This document shows positions 26,804-35,173 of a stretch of DNA of 64,000 nucleotides, piece by piece. The stretch covers positions 1 to 64,000 of the forward strand of contig CANIEU010000005.1 of NCBI GenBank assembly GCA_947466585.1, written 5' to 3'. How positions within the stretch are numbered: position 1 is the first letter of the stretch; the number at the start of each line of letters is the position of its first letter. The stretch is from Fibrobacterota bacterium (GTDB taxonomy: Bacteria > Fibrobacterota > Fibrobacteria > UBA11236). The position numbers and the translations under genes are program-made. The notes beneath the pieces are model-generated. The model did no database searches. It saw only the letters and a program-made list of their open reading frames with translations, and was not told the origin of the DNA.

Positions 26804-27820
26804 TTGCCCGAAACCATCGACTTTACACGTTTGGACATTCACCGGAAAAGGTCCCTCCCCGTGAGGGACTTTTTCGTGCAGTTCCGGGAAGAGCTTTCGC
26901 TTGCGCTGCGCACACCCGAAGCGTCTCTTGCGACGGAGATCATCGAATCGAGCCTGCACCGCCCCGGACTCGCACTGGCGGGTTTCACCCAAGTTTTCAG
27001 CTATCAGCGCGTACAGATCATCGGCACCACGGAGTGGTTCTATCTGGAATCGGCCGGAGCGGAGAAGCGTCGCGAAATCTTCGATCGTTTGCGCGAGTTC
27101 CGATCGCCGTTGTGGGTGCTCACCCACAACGCCAGTCCGCACGATGAATTGCTCGAAATGTGCCGGGAGCAAAACGTTCCCATCTTTTCCACTGCGCGTG
27201 AAACCCTCGACTTCTGCACCGAGGTGCAGGACCTGCTTGAAGATTGGTTCGCACCCTATTGCTCCGTGCACGCCTCGCTCGTCGACGTTTACGGCGTGGG
27301 TATGCTCTACATCGGCGAAAGCGGGGTAGGGAAGAGCGAGTGCGTGCTCGACCTCGTGGAGCGCGGGCACCGTCTCGTCGCCGACGACATCGTGAACCTC
27401 ACGCGCAAAGGCCGTTCCATCATCGGGCGCGGTAACAAAATCCTCGGCCATCATATGGAGATCCGCGGCGTCGGCATCGTAGACGTGGGCAAGTTGTTCG
27501 GCATCCGCGCCATTCGCAACACCAAAAAGGTCGAGGTCGTGGTCGAACTGCAGCGCTGGATCGACGGAGAGAATTACGACCGCACCGGTCTCGATCCCAT
27601 GAAAACGGAGATGATCGGCATTCCGGTTCCCAAGGTGATCATTCCTATCTCACCTGGCAAAAACATCACGGTGATTTCCGAAGTCATCGCCATGAACATG
27701 CTGCTCAAAATGAACGGCGTCGACGCAGCCAAGCTCTTCAACGACAAGCTGATCGAGACCATGAAGGAAAAGGCCAAGCCCGAAGGCCTTTCTCGACTCG
27801 GCAGCGAAGTGCACGAATAA
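26804..27820 (+). CDS. hprK: HPr kinase/phosphorylase HprK
   Basis: 338 aa, TTG start with AGGAG 5 nt upstream. The N-terminal HprK_N domain covers about 1-135. The C-terminal kinase domain has the P-loop GESGVGKS at 171-178 and the signature MEIRGVGIVDV at 218-228. It phosphorylates or dephosphorylates Ser46 of HPr, and ptsH in this window encodes that Ser46. It occupies the position held by ptsN/rapZ in enteric rpoN operons. The downstream 150 nt hold a long inverted repeat before mlaD. Confidence 0.96.
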   Translation: MPETIDFTRLDIHRKRSLPVRDFFVQFREELSLALRTPEASLATEIIESSLHRPGLALAGFTQVFSYQRVQIIGTTEWFYLESAGAEKRREIFDRLREFRSPLWVLTHNASPHDELLEMCREQNVPIFSTARETLDFCTEVQDLLEDWFAPYCSVHASLVDVYGVGMLYIGESGVGKSECVLDLVERGHRLVADDIVNLTRKGRSIIGRGNKILGHHMEIRGVGIVDVGKLFGIRAIRNTKKVEVVVELQRWIDGENYDRTGLDPMKTEMIGIPVPKVIIPISPGKNITVISEVIAMNMLLKMNGVDAAKLFNDKLIETMKEKAKPEGLSRLGSEVHE

Positions 27821-27825
27821 TAGAC

Positions 27826-27962
27826 GGTAGTAGGTAGACGGTAGACTGTAGATGGCGATTACTCCAGGAATCTCGCTTACGAACTAAGGAATTAAACGCA
27901 AATAGGGTCTAGCCCTAGCATTCTACCGTCAACCGTCTACCGTCTACCGTCTACCTACTACC
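27826..27962. repeat. 21-bp inverted repeat (word GTAGGTAGACG) between hprK and mlaD
   Basis: 27826-27846 (GGTAGTAGGTAGACGGTAGA...) is exactly complementary to 27942-27962; the spacer is 95 nt. Both arms are tandem copies of GGTAGAC / GTCTACC. The same word recurs at 54457-54614 and 56697-56829. The left arm starts just after the hprK stop and the right arm ends 9 nt before the mlaD ATG. Confidence 0.93.
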
Positions 27963-27971
27963 TTTCCTCCC

Positions 27972-28877
27972 ATGTCCTCCCGATCCCAAAACATCGCAGT
28001 CGGCGCCTTTGTGATCGGCGCCTTGGCGACCATGGTCTTCGGAGTGTATTTCCTGAAGGAGACGGTGCCCGGTCGGGCCACGGACGTGTACTTCGCCCGT
28101 TTCGATCAGGTCTCCACCTTGCAGGAGAGCGACCCTGTAAAGGTCAACGGCGTAAAAGCCGGTCGGGTGACGGGCATCGCCTTGGAAGGCCGCCTTGTGC
28201 GGGTCACCTTCGAGGTCACGCGCGGCCTCCGGTTGCCAAAAGACTCCGAAGTACGCATCCAGAACATCGGTTTAATGGGGGAGCGGCAGCTCGGACTGCG
28301 CATGGGTCCCGGCGAGGCATTCGCGAAACCGGGGGACACCTTCGAAGGTACCCTTGATGCAGGTATCGCCGAGGCCATGGGCGCCGCGGGTGAAGCCATT
28401 GCCGAAGCCCAGGCCCTCGTCCGCTCTGTACGTGTGGCAGTCGACAGCACCGTCGGTCGTCCCGAATTCGCCACGCGGGTGAACACCCTGCTGAGCTCTA
28501 CCGAGGACCTGACACGCCGTCTCGACCGCCTTGCCGCCGATGTGGACCCGCAAATTCGTGACGGCGTCCGTTCCTTCCACGCCGTGGGCCGTGAGGCCGA
28601 AGCCTTTACCAAACGCCAACAGCCGCAGCTCGAAAAAATGATCGGCGACGGTGCCGAAGCTGCCGCCCGTGCGCGGGTGCTTGCCGAACGGGGCGAACGC
28701 GCCGCCCAGACCCTTGAAGAGATTCTCGCCAAGCTCAATGCGGGCAAGGGCACGGCGGGTGCGCTGCTGAATGATACGACGCTGCACCGCGACCTTTCCG
28801 CCGCCGTCCGCAGCGCCGATTCCCTCTTCCGCGCCATGCGCAAAAAGGGTTTGGACGTGAATGTGGATTTGTTTTGA
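27972..28877 (+). CDS. mlaD: MlaD/MCE family lipid-transport protein
   Basis: 301 aa. A single N-terminal membrane anchor (IAVGAFVIGALATMVFGVYFL, about 9-29) precedes the MCE domain (about 38-115) with VYFARFDQVSTLQESDPVKVNGVKAGRVTGI and VRIQNIGLMGERQLGLRMG. The C-terminal half is Ala/Arg-rich and likely helical, as in MlaD-like proteins that form a periplasmic barrel extension. Mediates phospholipid movement between membranes together with MlaE/MlaF, which are not seen here. Confidence 0.88.
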   Translation: MSSRSQNIAVGAFVIGALATMVFGVYFLKETVPGRATDVYFARFDQVSTLQESDPVKVNGVKAGRVTGIALEGRLVRVTFEVTRGLRLPKDSEVRIQNIGLMGERQLGLRMGPGEAFAKPGDTFEGTLDAGIAEAMGAAGEAIAEAQALVRSVRVAVDSTVGRPEFATRVNTLLSSTEDLTRRLDRLAADVDPQIRDGVRSFHAVGREAEAFTKRQQPQLEKMIGDGAEAAARARVLAERGERAAQTLEEILAKLNAGKGTAGALLNDTTLHRDLSAAVRSADSLFRAMRKKGLDVNVDLF

Positions 28878-29000
28878 GTTTACCGTTCACGATTTACAGT
28901 TGACAGTTTGACCCAGGCGCAGGGGTTGGTGCCCTCCAGTCTTCGCGAATCTTCTTTTGGATCTGTCTTTCTGAAAACTGTGAACTGTAAACCGTAAACT
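28877..29000. repeat. Interrupted inverted repeat (word AGTTTAC) between mlaD and GH57
   Basis: AGTTTAC 28877-28883 pairs with GTAAACT 28994-29000; TTTACAGTT 28893-28901 with AACTGTAAA 28983-28991; ACAGTTT 28903-28909 with AAACTGT 28975-28981. The spacer is about 65 nt. Same architecture as the other junction repeats but with a different word. The left arm begins on the last base of the mlaD stop codon. Confidence 0.85.
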
Positions 29001-29011
29001 ATTTTTCCCCC

Positions 29012-31150
29012 ATGATCCACCTCCTTTGGGCCGTTCACAATCACCAGCCGGTGGGAAATTTCGATTTCATTTTCGAGCGGGCTTATGAGCGGGCGTACAA
29101 GCCGTTTCTCGAGGTGTTGAAGGCACATCCGCGTGTCCACCTCAGCATCCACTACACCGGCATTCTCCTCGATTGGCTCGAAGCCAACCACCCTGAATAT
29201 TTAAACGACGTGCGCACTATTTGCGCTTCGGGACAACTAGAGGTGCTCGGCGGCGGCTACTACGAACCCATTCTGCCCATGCTCAGCGAGGCCGACCGGT
29301 TGGGGCAGGTGTCGGCGCTCAGCCGTCGCGTCGAAGAACTTTTCGGCGCGCGTCCGCGGGGGATGTGGCTGGCCGAACGCGTGTGGGAGCCCTCGCTCGT
29401 TTCGTGCATAGCGGATGCAGGCATCGAATACGTTGTGCTCGACGGCAGCCATTTCAAAATGGTGGGAAAACGTGACACAGATCTCGACGGATATTTCGAA
29501 ACTGAAGATCAGGGAAGGTCGATCAAGCTGTTGCCCATTCACGACGCCGTTCGGGACACCATCCCGTTCCGCCCCGTGGAGGATGTGATCAGTCTCTTGC
29601 GTTCCCTGAACAATGCGCCGCGCGTGCAGATCGTTTTTGGCGACGACGGTGAAAAATTCGGGGATTGGCCGCAAACCTTCGAAACCGTCTACACCAACGG
29701 ATGGCTCGACCGCTTCTTCACCGCCATCGAATCGGAGCCGGAAACTTTTGTCATCCGCCCGCTGCGCGAAGGGGTGGACGCAGGTAAAAGCCTCGGACTG
29801 GTGTACCTTCCGCCGGCATCTTACGGCGAGATGATGGTGTGGGCGCAAAATCCCGAAGACATTCCCCGTTACCGGTCGGTGCGTCAAATGCTGTGGGACG
29901 CGGGGCGCGGCGAGGACGCCGAACGCTTCGTGCGCGGCACCTTCTGGCGCAACTTTCTCGTCAAGTACCCTGAAAGCAATCGCATGCATAAGCAGGCGTT
30001 ACGGCTGTCGCGTGCGATTGACGGTGCCCGCCTCCCATCCGCTGAGGCCTCCGCCGCGCGCAACCACGTGTGGCAGGGACAATGCAACTGCGGATACTGG
30101 CACGGCGTGTTCGGCGGCCTGTATCTGCCGCATTTGCGTTTCGGATTGTACACCCATTTGATTGCCGCGCAAAAAATCCTCGACCAAAAGTTGTTGGCGC
30201 GCAAAACCGCGGTGTGGGAAAAGACCGACTGGAACTTCGACGGGCACGACGAACATTTTCTGCATACGCGCGACCTCTTGGTGGGTTTTACCGCCGGCGC
30301 TGCCGTGGACCAACTCTGGTTCAAGCGCACCGGTCTCAATCTGTGCGACACACTGACGCGCCGCCGCGAGGCGTATCACGCGAACATCGCGTCAGGCGGC
30401 GGCGGCGGAACCAAACTCGAGGATCAGATCGGCGCGAAAGAGGGGGGACTCGAATCGTTTCTGCTTTACGATCAGCGCGTTCGCGAAACCTTCGCACAGT
30501 GGCTGCTCCCTGCCGATACGACCTTTGAGACGTACCGTACCCAGGCTTTCACGGCTGTGGCGTCCTTTGTTTTCGGCGAGCCGTCGTTGCGGAACCTGAA
30601 GTCCGGGACAGAAATCCGGTTCGAAGGAGCGGCCCCGCATGGTTCGGGCGTCTTGCGCCTGACAAAAACATATCTGGTGGCGACCGACGGCTCCCGTATC
30701 GAATTGCGCTGGAAGCTGCATGCGGAGAATACCGGAGTGCGCGCGTGCCTAGTGGCGGAATCGATCTTTTGCCTTTTGGCCGGAAATGCCCCGGATCGCT
30801 ATGTACTTTGGGAAGATGCTCCCGGCAGCGAAGGAATCGCCGGAACGACCCGGCGCGATATTCTGGCTTCCCACGGAGAAATGCCGGGCAACGCCTCGGT
30901 CCGGGTGGTGGACGAATGGCTCCGATTTTCGGCGAAGATGCAGGCTACCGGAAAAGGGACCTCGCCCCGCACTCTTTGGCGCGACGCCATTGAAACCGTC
31001 AGCCAGAGCGAGGGTGGTTACGAACGGGTGTATCAGGGCACGGTGCTCGCGCCCGTTTGGGATGTGAACCTCGCCGAGGGCGAGACGCTGGAAGTTGGAT
31101 TGCGCATCGAATTTGAAGAAGGGAAAACGCATGGTCAGCAAATTGCTTAA
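29012..31150 (+). CDS. Glycoside hydrolase family 57 (alpha-amylase / 4-alpha-glucanotransferase type)
   Basis: 712 aa. LLWAVHNHQPVGNFDFIFERAYERAY is the GH57 N-terminal region. The nucleophile is Glu122 in LAERVWEP and the acid/base is Asp213 in VFGDDGEKFG, matching Thermococcus 4-alpha-glucanotransferase. DUF1925-like (about 300-380) and DUF1926-like (about 430-705) domains follow, also as in that enzyme. No signal peptide, so it probably works on intracellular glycogen or maltodextrin. Its 3' end overlaps ptsH by 20 nt, tying glucan metabolism to the HPr relay. Confidence 0.9.
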   Translation: MIHLLWAVHNHQPVGNFDFIFERAYERAYKPFLEVLKAHPRVHLSIHYTGILLDWLEANHPEYLNDVRTICASGQLEVLGGGYYEPILPMLSEADRLGQVSALSRRVEELFGARPRGMWLAERVWEPSLVSCIADAGIEYVVLDGSHFKMVGKRDTDLDGYFETEDQGRSIKLLPIHDAVRDTIPFRPVEDVISLLRSLNNAPRVQIVFGDDGEKFGDWPQTFETVYTNGWLDRFFTAIESEPETFVIRPLREGVDAGKSLGLVYLPPASYGEMMVWAQNPEDIPRYRSVRQMLWDAGRGEDAERFVRGTFWRNFLVKYPESNRMHKQALRLSRAIDGARLPSAEASAARNHVWQGQCNCGYWHGVFGGLYLPHLRFGLYTHLIAAQKILDQKLLARKTAVWEKTDWNFDGHDEHFLHTRDLLVGFTAGAAVDQLWFKRTGLNLCDTLTRRREAYHANIASGGGGGTKLEDQIGAKEGGLESFLLYDQRVRETFAQWLLPADTTFETYRTQAFTAVASFVFGEPSLRNLKSGTEIRFEGAAPHGSGVLRLTKTYLVATDGSRIELRWKLHAENTGVRACLVAESIFCLLAGNAPDRYVLWEDAPGSEGIAGTTRRDILASHGEMPGNASVRVVDEWLRFSAKMQATGKGTSPRTLWRDAIETVSQSEGGYERVYQGTVLAPVWDVNLAEGETLEVGLRIEFEEGKTHGQQIA

Positions 31151-31397
31151 GGTTACCAACGAGGCCGGAATTCATGCCCGCCCCGCCGCCGCCGTGGTGG
31201 AAACCTGTTCCGCCTTCAAAAGCGGAGTGTGGTTCGTGAAGGGCGACATCCGCGCCAACGCGAAGAGTATCATGAACATCATGCTGCTGGCCGCGGAGTA
31301 TGGTTCCGAAATCCTCGTCGAGGCCGAAGGAACCGACGAAACGGAGGCCCTCGCCGCGGTTGAAAAACTTTTCGCCGAGAGGTTCCGGCAGGATTAA
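31131..31397 (+). CDS. ptsH: Phosphocarrier protein HPr
   Basis: 88 aa. His15 in AGIHARPA is the EI-phosphorylated residue and Ser46 in NAKSIMNIM is the HprK target, both at the canonical positions. ATG at 31131 lies 20 nt inside the GH57 gene, preceded by GAAGAAGGGAAAA, so translation is probably coupled. ptsI follows 22 nt later. With HprK and EI but no EII genes in view, the protein may serve regulation instead of sugar uptake (inference). Confidence 0.95.
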   Translation: MVSKLLKVTNEAGIHARPAAAVVETCSAFKSGVWFVKGDIRANAKSIMNIMLLAAEYGSEILVEAEGTDETEALAAVEKLFAERFRQD

Positions 31398-31419
31398 ACC
31401 GGAGTCATTCCGAGTCACC

Positions 31420-33201
31420 ATGGACGCATTCGCCCCGTCGACGATCCCGCGCAGAGTACTGCGCGGCGTACCCGTTTCTCCCGGTATCGCGATCGGACCC
31501 GCGTATTTGCTGCATCCGCGCAAACGCGAGGTGGCGCGCCATCCCATCGCACCCGAACATGCCGAGCGTGAGATTCTGCGTCTACGCCGCGCCCTCGACG
31601 CCGCAGCCAAGGAAATCCTCGCCATCCGCGACCGCATCGGTGGTGGAGTGGGAGAATACGAGGCGCGTATTTTCGACAGCCACGCCCTCATTCTGCGCGA
31701 CGAAGAAATCCTCGCCGCCGTTATGCGCGACATTCGTGAAAATCTTCACAATGCGGAATACGCCTTCTACCGGCAGATGAATATTCTGGCGGAGCGTTTC
31801 GATGCCGCCAAAGGCGGGTTCCTCAAGGAACATCTGGTGGACCTGCGCGACGTCGCCGCGCGCGTCATCGATATCTTGTCGCTCGCAGGCGGCGGGGCGG
31901 GAGAGGTCGCTCCCAAGCTGCCCGATCCAGTGGTATTGCTCGCCCGCGCGCTCACCCCCTCGGGGCTATCCCAATTCGCGCCCGGCAAGCTGCTTGGCCT
32001 CTGCCTCGAAACCGGGGGCAAGGCCTCCCATACGGCTATTCTCGCACGCTCCATGGAGATCCCTGCGGTTTCGGGTATTCCCTGGGCCGACCTCGGCATC
32101 GATGCGGGCCGCATGGTGATCGTGGACGGAGATCAAGGTCACGTCATTCTCAACCCCTCGCTGCGAGACATCAAGGAACACGAGAACCGCCGTGCGGCCC
32201 GCCTGGCTCGTGAAAGCGAACTCGAAGGCCTTCGAGAATTGGAGCCCGTGACACGGGACGGCAAGCACGTTTCTCTCGCGGCCAACGTGGAGCTTCCCGG
32301 AGAGTCATTAAGCGTGTTGCGTCACGGCGCCGGTGGCGTGGGCCTGTACCGTTCCGAATTTCTGTTCCTAGGCCGCGACGACATGCCCGGTGAAGACGAA
32401 CAGTACGAGGCTTACCGCACCTTGGCCGAAGCATTGGCGCCCCGCCACGTGACCATTCGAACACTCGATGCAGGCGGCGACAAGCGCGTGGCCGGCATGG
32501 AAGACGGAGACGAGCGTAACCCGCACATGGGTTGGCGTTCCATCCGAGTGAGTCTGCGTAACCCCGGCCCCTTCAAGACCCAGCTCCGCGCGATCTTGCG
32601 CGCAGGCGCCTCGCGCAACGTGCGTCTGCTGTTTCCCATGATCAGCAACCTGCAGGAATTCCGTGCGGCGCGCAAGCTGGCGGAAGAGGCCCGTGCCGAA
32701 TTGGCCGCGGAGGGGATTCCCCATGACCCCGACATGGAAACGGGTTGCATGATCGAGGTGCCCTCCGCTGCCCTGATGGCGGCCGACCTGGCGCGGGAAG
32801 CCGACTTCTTCAGCATCGGTACGAACGATCTCGCGCAGTTCACCCTCGCGGTGGACCGCTCCAACGAGCGTGTGTCCGATCTGCTCGAACCGCACAGCCC
32901 TGCGGTGTTGCGTGAGATTCAGGGCGTGATCGAGGCCGCGCGCACACAGGGCATTCCGGTGACGATCTGTGGCGAAATGGCGGCCGACCCGCATCTCGCG
33001 CTGATGTTCGTGGGCATGGGCGTGGACGAACTTTCCATGAGCCCTGTTTCGATTCCCGAAATGAAGCGTCTCATCCGCGCCGTGGGATACGAAGAAGCCC
33101 GCCTCTGCGCCCGCGAAGCCCTTCGTCGCGGAACGGCCGAGGAAGTGCACGCGTATGTTGAGGAACGATTTGTGGAAGTTTATGGGAGGACGAAGAAATA
33201 G
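31420..33201 (+). CDS. ptsI: PTS enzyme I (phosphoenolpyruvate-protein phosphotransferase)
   Basis: 593 aa. The N-terminal domain has LRGVPVSPGIAIGPAYLL, the phospho-histidine site GGKASHTAILARSMEIPA and the HPr-binding helices. The C-terminal PEP-binding TIM barrel has GVGLYRSEFLFLGR, RTLDAGGDK, FSIGTNDLAQFTLAVDRSN and ICGEMAADP with the catalytic Cys. ATG at 31420 fits the family; longer starts overlap ptsH. Transfers phosphate from PEP to HPr. It is the last gene of the lptC-to-ptsI run. Confidence 0.96.
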   Translation: MDAFAPSTIPRRVLRGVPVSPGIAIGPAYLLHPRKREVARHPIAPEHAEREILRLRRALDAAAKEILAIRDRIGGGVGEYEARIFDSHALILRDEEILAAVMRDIRENLHNAEYAFYRQMNILAERFDAAKGGFLKEHLVDLRDVAARVIDILSLAGGGAGEVAPKLPDPVVLLARALTPSGLSQFAPGKLLGLCLETGGKASHTAILARSMEIPAVSGIPWADLGIDAGRMVIVDGDQGHVILNPSLRDIKEHENRRAARLARESELEGLRELEPVTRDGKHVSLAANVELPGESLSVLRHGAGGVGLYRSEFLFLGRDDMPGEDEQYEAYRTLAEALAPRHVTIRTLDAGGDKRVAGMEDGDERNPHMGWRSIRVSLRNPGPFKTQLRAILRAGASRNVRLLFPMISNLQEFRAARKLAEEARAELAAEGIPHDPDMETGCMIEVPSAALMAADLAREADFFSIGTNDLAQFTLAVDRSNERVSDLLEPHSPAVLREIQGVIEAARTQGIPVTICGEMAADPHLALMFVGMGVDELSMSPVSIPEMKRLIRAVGYEEARLCAREALRRGTAEEVHAYVEERFVEVYGRTKK

Positions 33202-33205
33202 AGAA

Positions 33206-33284
33206 TAGTGGATAGTGGATAGTGAATAGTGGCGAGTAAAAATAGAACGCCAAGTGCGCGTTTCCTTCTAACCACTATCCACTA
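33206..33284. repeat. Inverted repeat (word TAGTGGA) between convergent ptsI and epmB
   Basis: TAGTGGATAGTGG 33206-33218 is complementary to CCACTATCCACTA 33272-33284. Further near-copies (GATAGTGAATAGTGG, AACCACTAATTCC) extend the arms; spacer 53 nt. The right arm contains the epmB stop codon. Confidence 0.88.
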
Positions 33285-34373
33285 ACCACTAATTCCTGTC
33301 TTCGACTTTTCTCCCGCGATCTCCCGCACGTACCGTGGCAGCCCGTAGCCTGGCACCCGCTTCCGAAGCTCGTTCATCAAGCGCATTCCCTCTTCTTCCG
33401 CTACTTCGAACTCCTGCGCACCGCGCACGCGGTCGAGCTGGTGCAGGTAGTAGGGGAGGATGCCGATATCGAGCAGACGCAGGGACAGGGCCTCCAGCGC
33501 TTCCACCGAGTCGTTCACGCCGCGCAGCAACACCGATTGATTGAGCAGAATCGCACCGGCCGAACGCAGGGCTTTGGCCGCGGCTTCGAGCGCGGGGCTG
33601 ATTTCTTGCGTGTGGTTGATATGCAATACGAGGTGAAAGGGTTTCTGCGCGGCGACCTCGCGGATCAAGGACAAAAAGGATTCATCGACGCGAGCGGGCA
33701 GCACGACGGGGACGCGGGTGTGCACGCGCACGCGTCGGAGATTGGCCAACCGAAGTGCCCGAACGAAGTGCCAACGCAGCTTGGCATCGGAGAGCGACAG
33801 GGGGTCACCGCCTGAAAACAAAATCTCCTCCACCTCCGGATCGGCGTCGAGTTTCGTATACACTTTTTCCCATGCGTCACGATCGAGCGCTTGATCGGCG
33901 TAAGGGTATTCGCGGCGAAAGCAGTAGCGGCAATGCACGGCGCATTCACCGGTGAGCACGAGCAGGGCGCGGCCCTTGTATTTGCGGAGCACCGCGGGTC
34001 CGTCCTGCGCGGCGGTATCACCCACGGCATCTGTAGTGAAACCGTGAGCCTCGATATTTTCGGAAGTGCGTGCGAGCACTTGACGCAGGAGCGGATCGTT
34101 CCAATCACCGTGGCACATCCGTTCGGCGTAGGCGCGCGGAACACGTAACGGAAATGCAGGATCGAAATCGACGGTGGATGAAGGCGTAGGGTCGGGCCGA
34201 ACTCCGGTCGGCTCGGCTGTCCGGTCCGGATTCAAACCCAAGAACTGCAGGAGGTCCCGCGCCGTACGGAACGACTCACCCCAAGCCCTTTGCCACGCCG
34301 GGGAGGAAACCCGCTCGGAAACAGGCGTTTCCCGGCTTGTTTCGGCGGTGTCGAGCGTTGGAAGGGGGCCCAT
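33282..34373 (-). CDS. epmB: EF-P (R)-beta-lysine pathway radical-SAM aminomutase EpmB
   Basis: 363 aa KamA-family protein. The radical-SAM cluster motif is CAVHCRYCFRREYPY (CxxxCxxC), followed by EEILFSGGDPLSLSD (SAM-binding GGDP) and VRVHTRVPVVLP. It lacks the long C-terminal part of clostridial lysine 2,3-aminomutase and has EpmB length. It converts (S)-alpha-lysine to (R)-beta-lysine for EF-P modification. The assignment over general KamA rests on the divergent neighbour efp and on epmA. The unusual N-terminal extension (about 50 aa) is Pro/Thr-rich. Confidence 0.9.
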   Translation of the reverse strand: MGPLPTLDTAETSRETPVSERVSSPAWQRAWGESFRTARDLLQFLGLNPDRTAEPTGVRPDPTPSSTVDFDPAFPLRVPRAYAERMCHGDWNDPLLRQVLARTSENIEAHGFTTDAVGDTAAQDGPAVLRKYKGRALLVLTGECAVHCRYCFRREYPYADQALDRDAWEKVYTKLDADPEVEEILFSGGDPLSLSDAKLRWHFVRALRLANLRRVRVHTRVPVVLPARVDESFLSLIREVAAQKPFHLVLHINHTQEISPALEAAAKALRSAGAILLNQSVLLRGVNDSVEALEALSLRLLDIGILPYYLHQLDRVRGAQEFEVAEEEGMRLMNELRKRVPGYGLPRYVREIAGEKSKTGISG

Positions 34374-34535
34374 GTTTTTCTACATCCTGACGGGTTTTAC
34401 ACGCAAAATCGGGCGTTTTTCCGGCTTTGGTTTGGTCTTTGTTTGGCTTTTCGGGCGTTTCCAGAAGGGGACGCCGGAGACCACAAACTAGCAACGCCGG
34501 GAATGACGACGGTTTTTGAGAAAGGCAAGATTGTC

Positions 34536-35102
34536 ATGGGCATGATTAGCACCAGCGATTTCCGCAAACGTCTTCGCGTCATGATCGACGGCCAACCGTA
34601 TATGATCGTGGAAAACGAATTCGTGAAGCCGGGTAAGGGCCAAGCCTTCAACCGCGTCAAGCTCAAGAACCTGGTGACGGGCCGCCAACTCGAGCGGACG
34701 TTCAAATCCGGTGAGGCTTTGGAAGAGGCGGACATTTCCCACGCGACCCTGCAGTACCTGTACACCGACGGGAACATCTACACCTTTATGGATACGGCGA
34801 GCTTCGAGCAAGCCGAAATCACGAAGGACGCGATGGAAGGCGCCGAGAAGTGGTTGCTCGAAAACACCGAGTGTGAGGTTTCGTACTGGGGCGACAAGCC
34901 CATCTCCGTGACCCCGCCGATCTTCATGGATCTGGTGATCACCTACACCGAACCCGCCGTGAAGGGCGATACGGCCAATAGCGTGATGAAGAAGGCCACG
35001 GTCGAAACCGGTGCCGAGATCGACATCCCCTTGTTCCTCGGCGAAGGCATGAAGGTTCGGATCGACACTCGCACGGGCGAGTACGTCGAGCGCGCGAAGT
35101 AA
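34536..35102 (+). CDS. efp: Translation elongation factor P
   Basis: 188 aa, same length as E. coli EF-P. KOW-like domain I has NEFVKPGKGQAFNRVKLKNL with Lys34 in the loop, the lysylation site. OB domains II and III end in KVRIDTRTGEYVERAK, the EF-P signature. ATG at 34536 is preceded by AAAGG. It rescues ribosomes stalled at polyproline. It is flanked by the divergent epmB and downstream epmA, so this EF-P is of the beta-lysylated type. A terminator follows it. Confidence 0.97.
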   Translation: MGMISTSDFRKRLRVMIDGQPYMIVENEFVKPGKGQAFNRVKLKNLVTGRQLERTFKSGEALEEADISHATLQYLYTDGNIYTFMDTASFEQAEITKDAMEGAEKWLLENTECEVSYWGDKPISVTPPIFMDLVITYTEPAVKGDTANSVMKKATVETGAEIDIPLFLGEGMKVRIDTRTGEYVERAK

Positions 35103-35128
35103 AGACTTCGCGGATTACATTCATTACA

Positions 35129-35159
35129 AGGGCGGTCCTCGGGCCGCCTTTGTTTTTTC
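35129..35159 (+). terminator. Intrinsic terminator after efp
   Basis: AAGGGCGGTC (35129-35138) pairs with GGCCGCCTTT-type sequence at 35143-35152 with two G-T wobbles and a short loop, followed by TTGTTTTTT. The epmA start is only 15 nt beyond, so epmA must be made by read-through or from a promoter within efp. Confidence 0.8.
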
Positions 35160-35173
35160 CGGGAGCAGGATTC

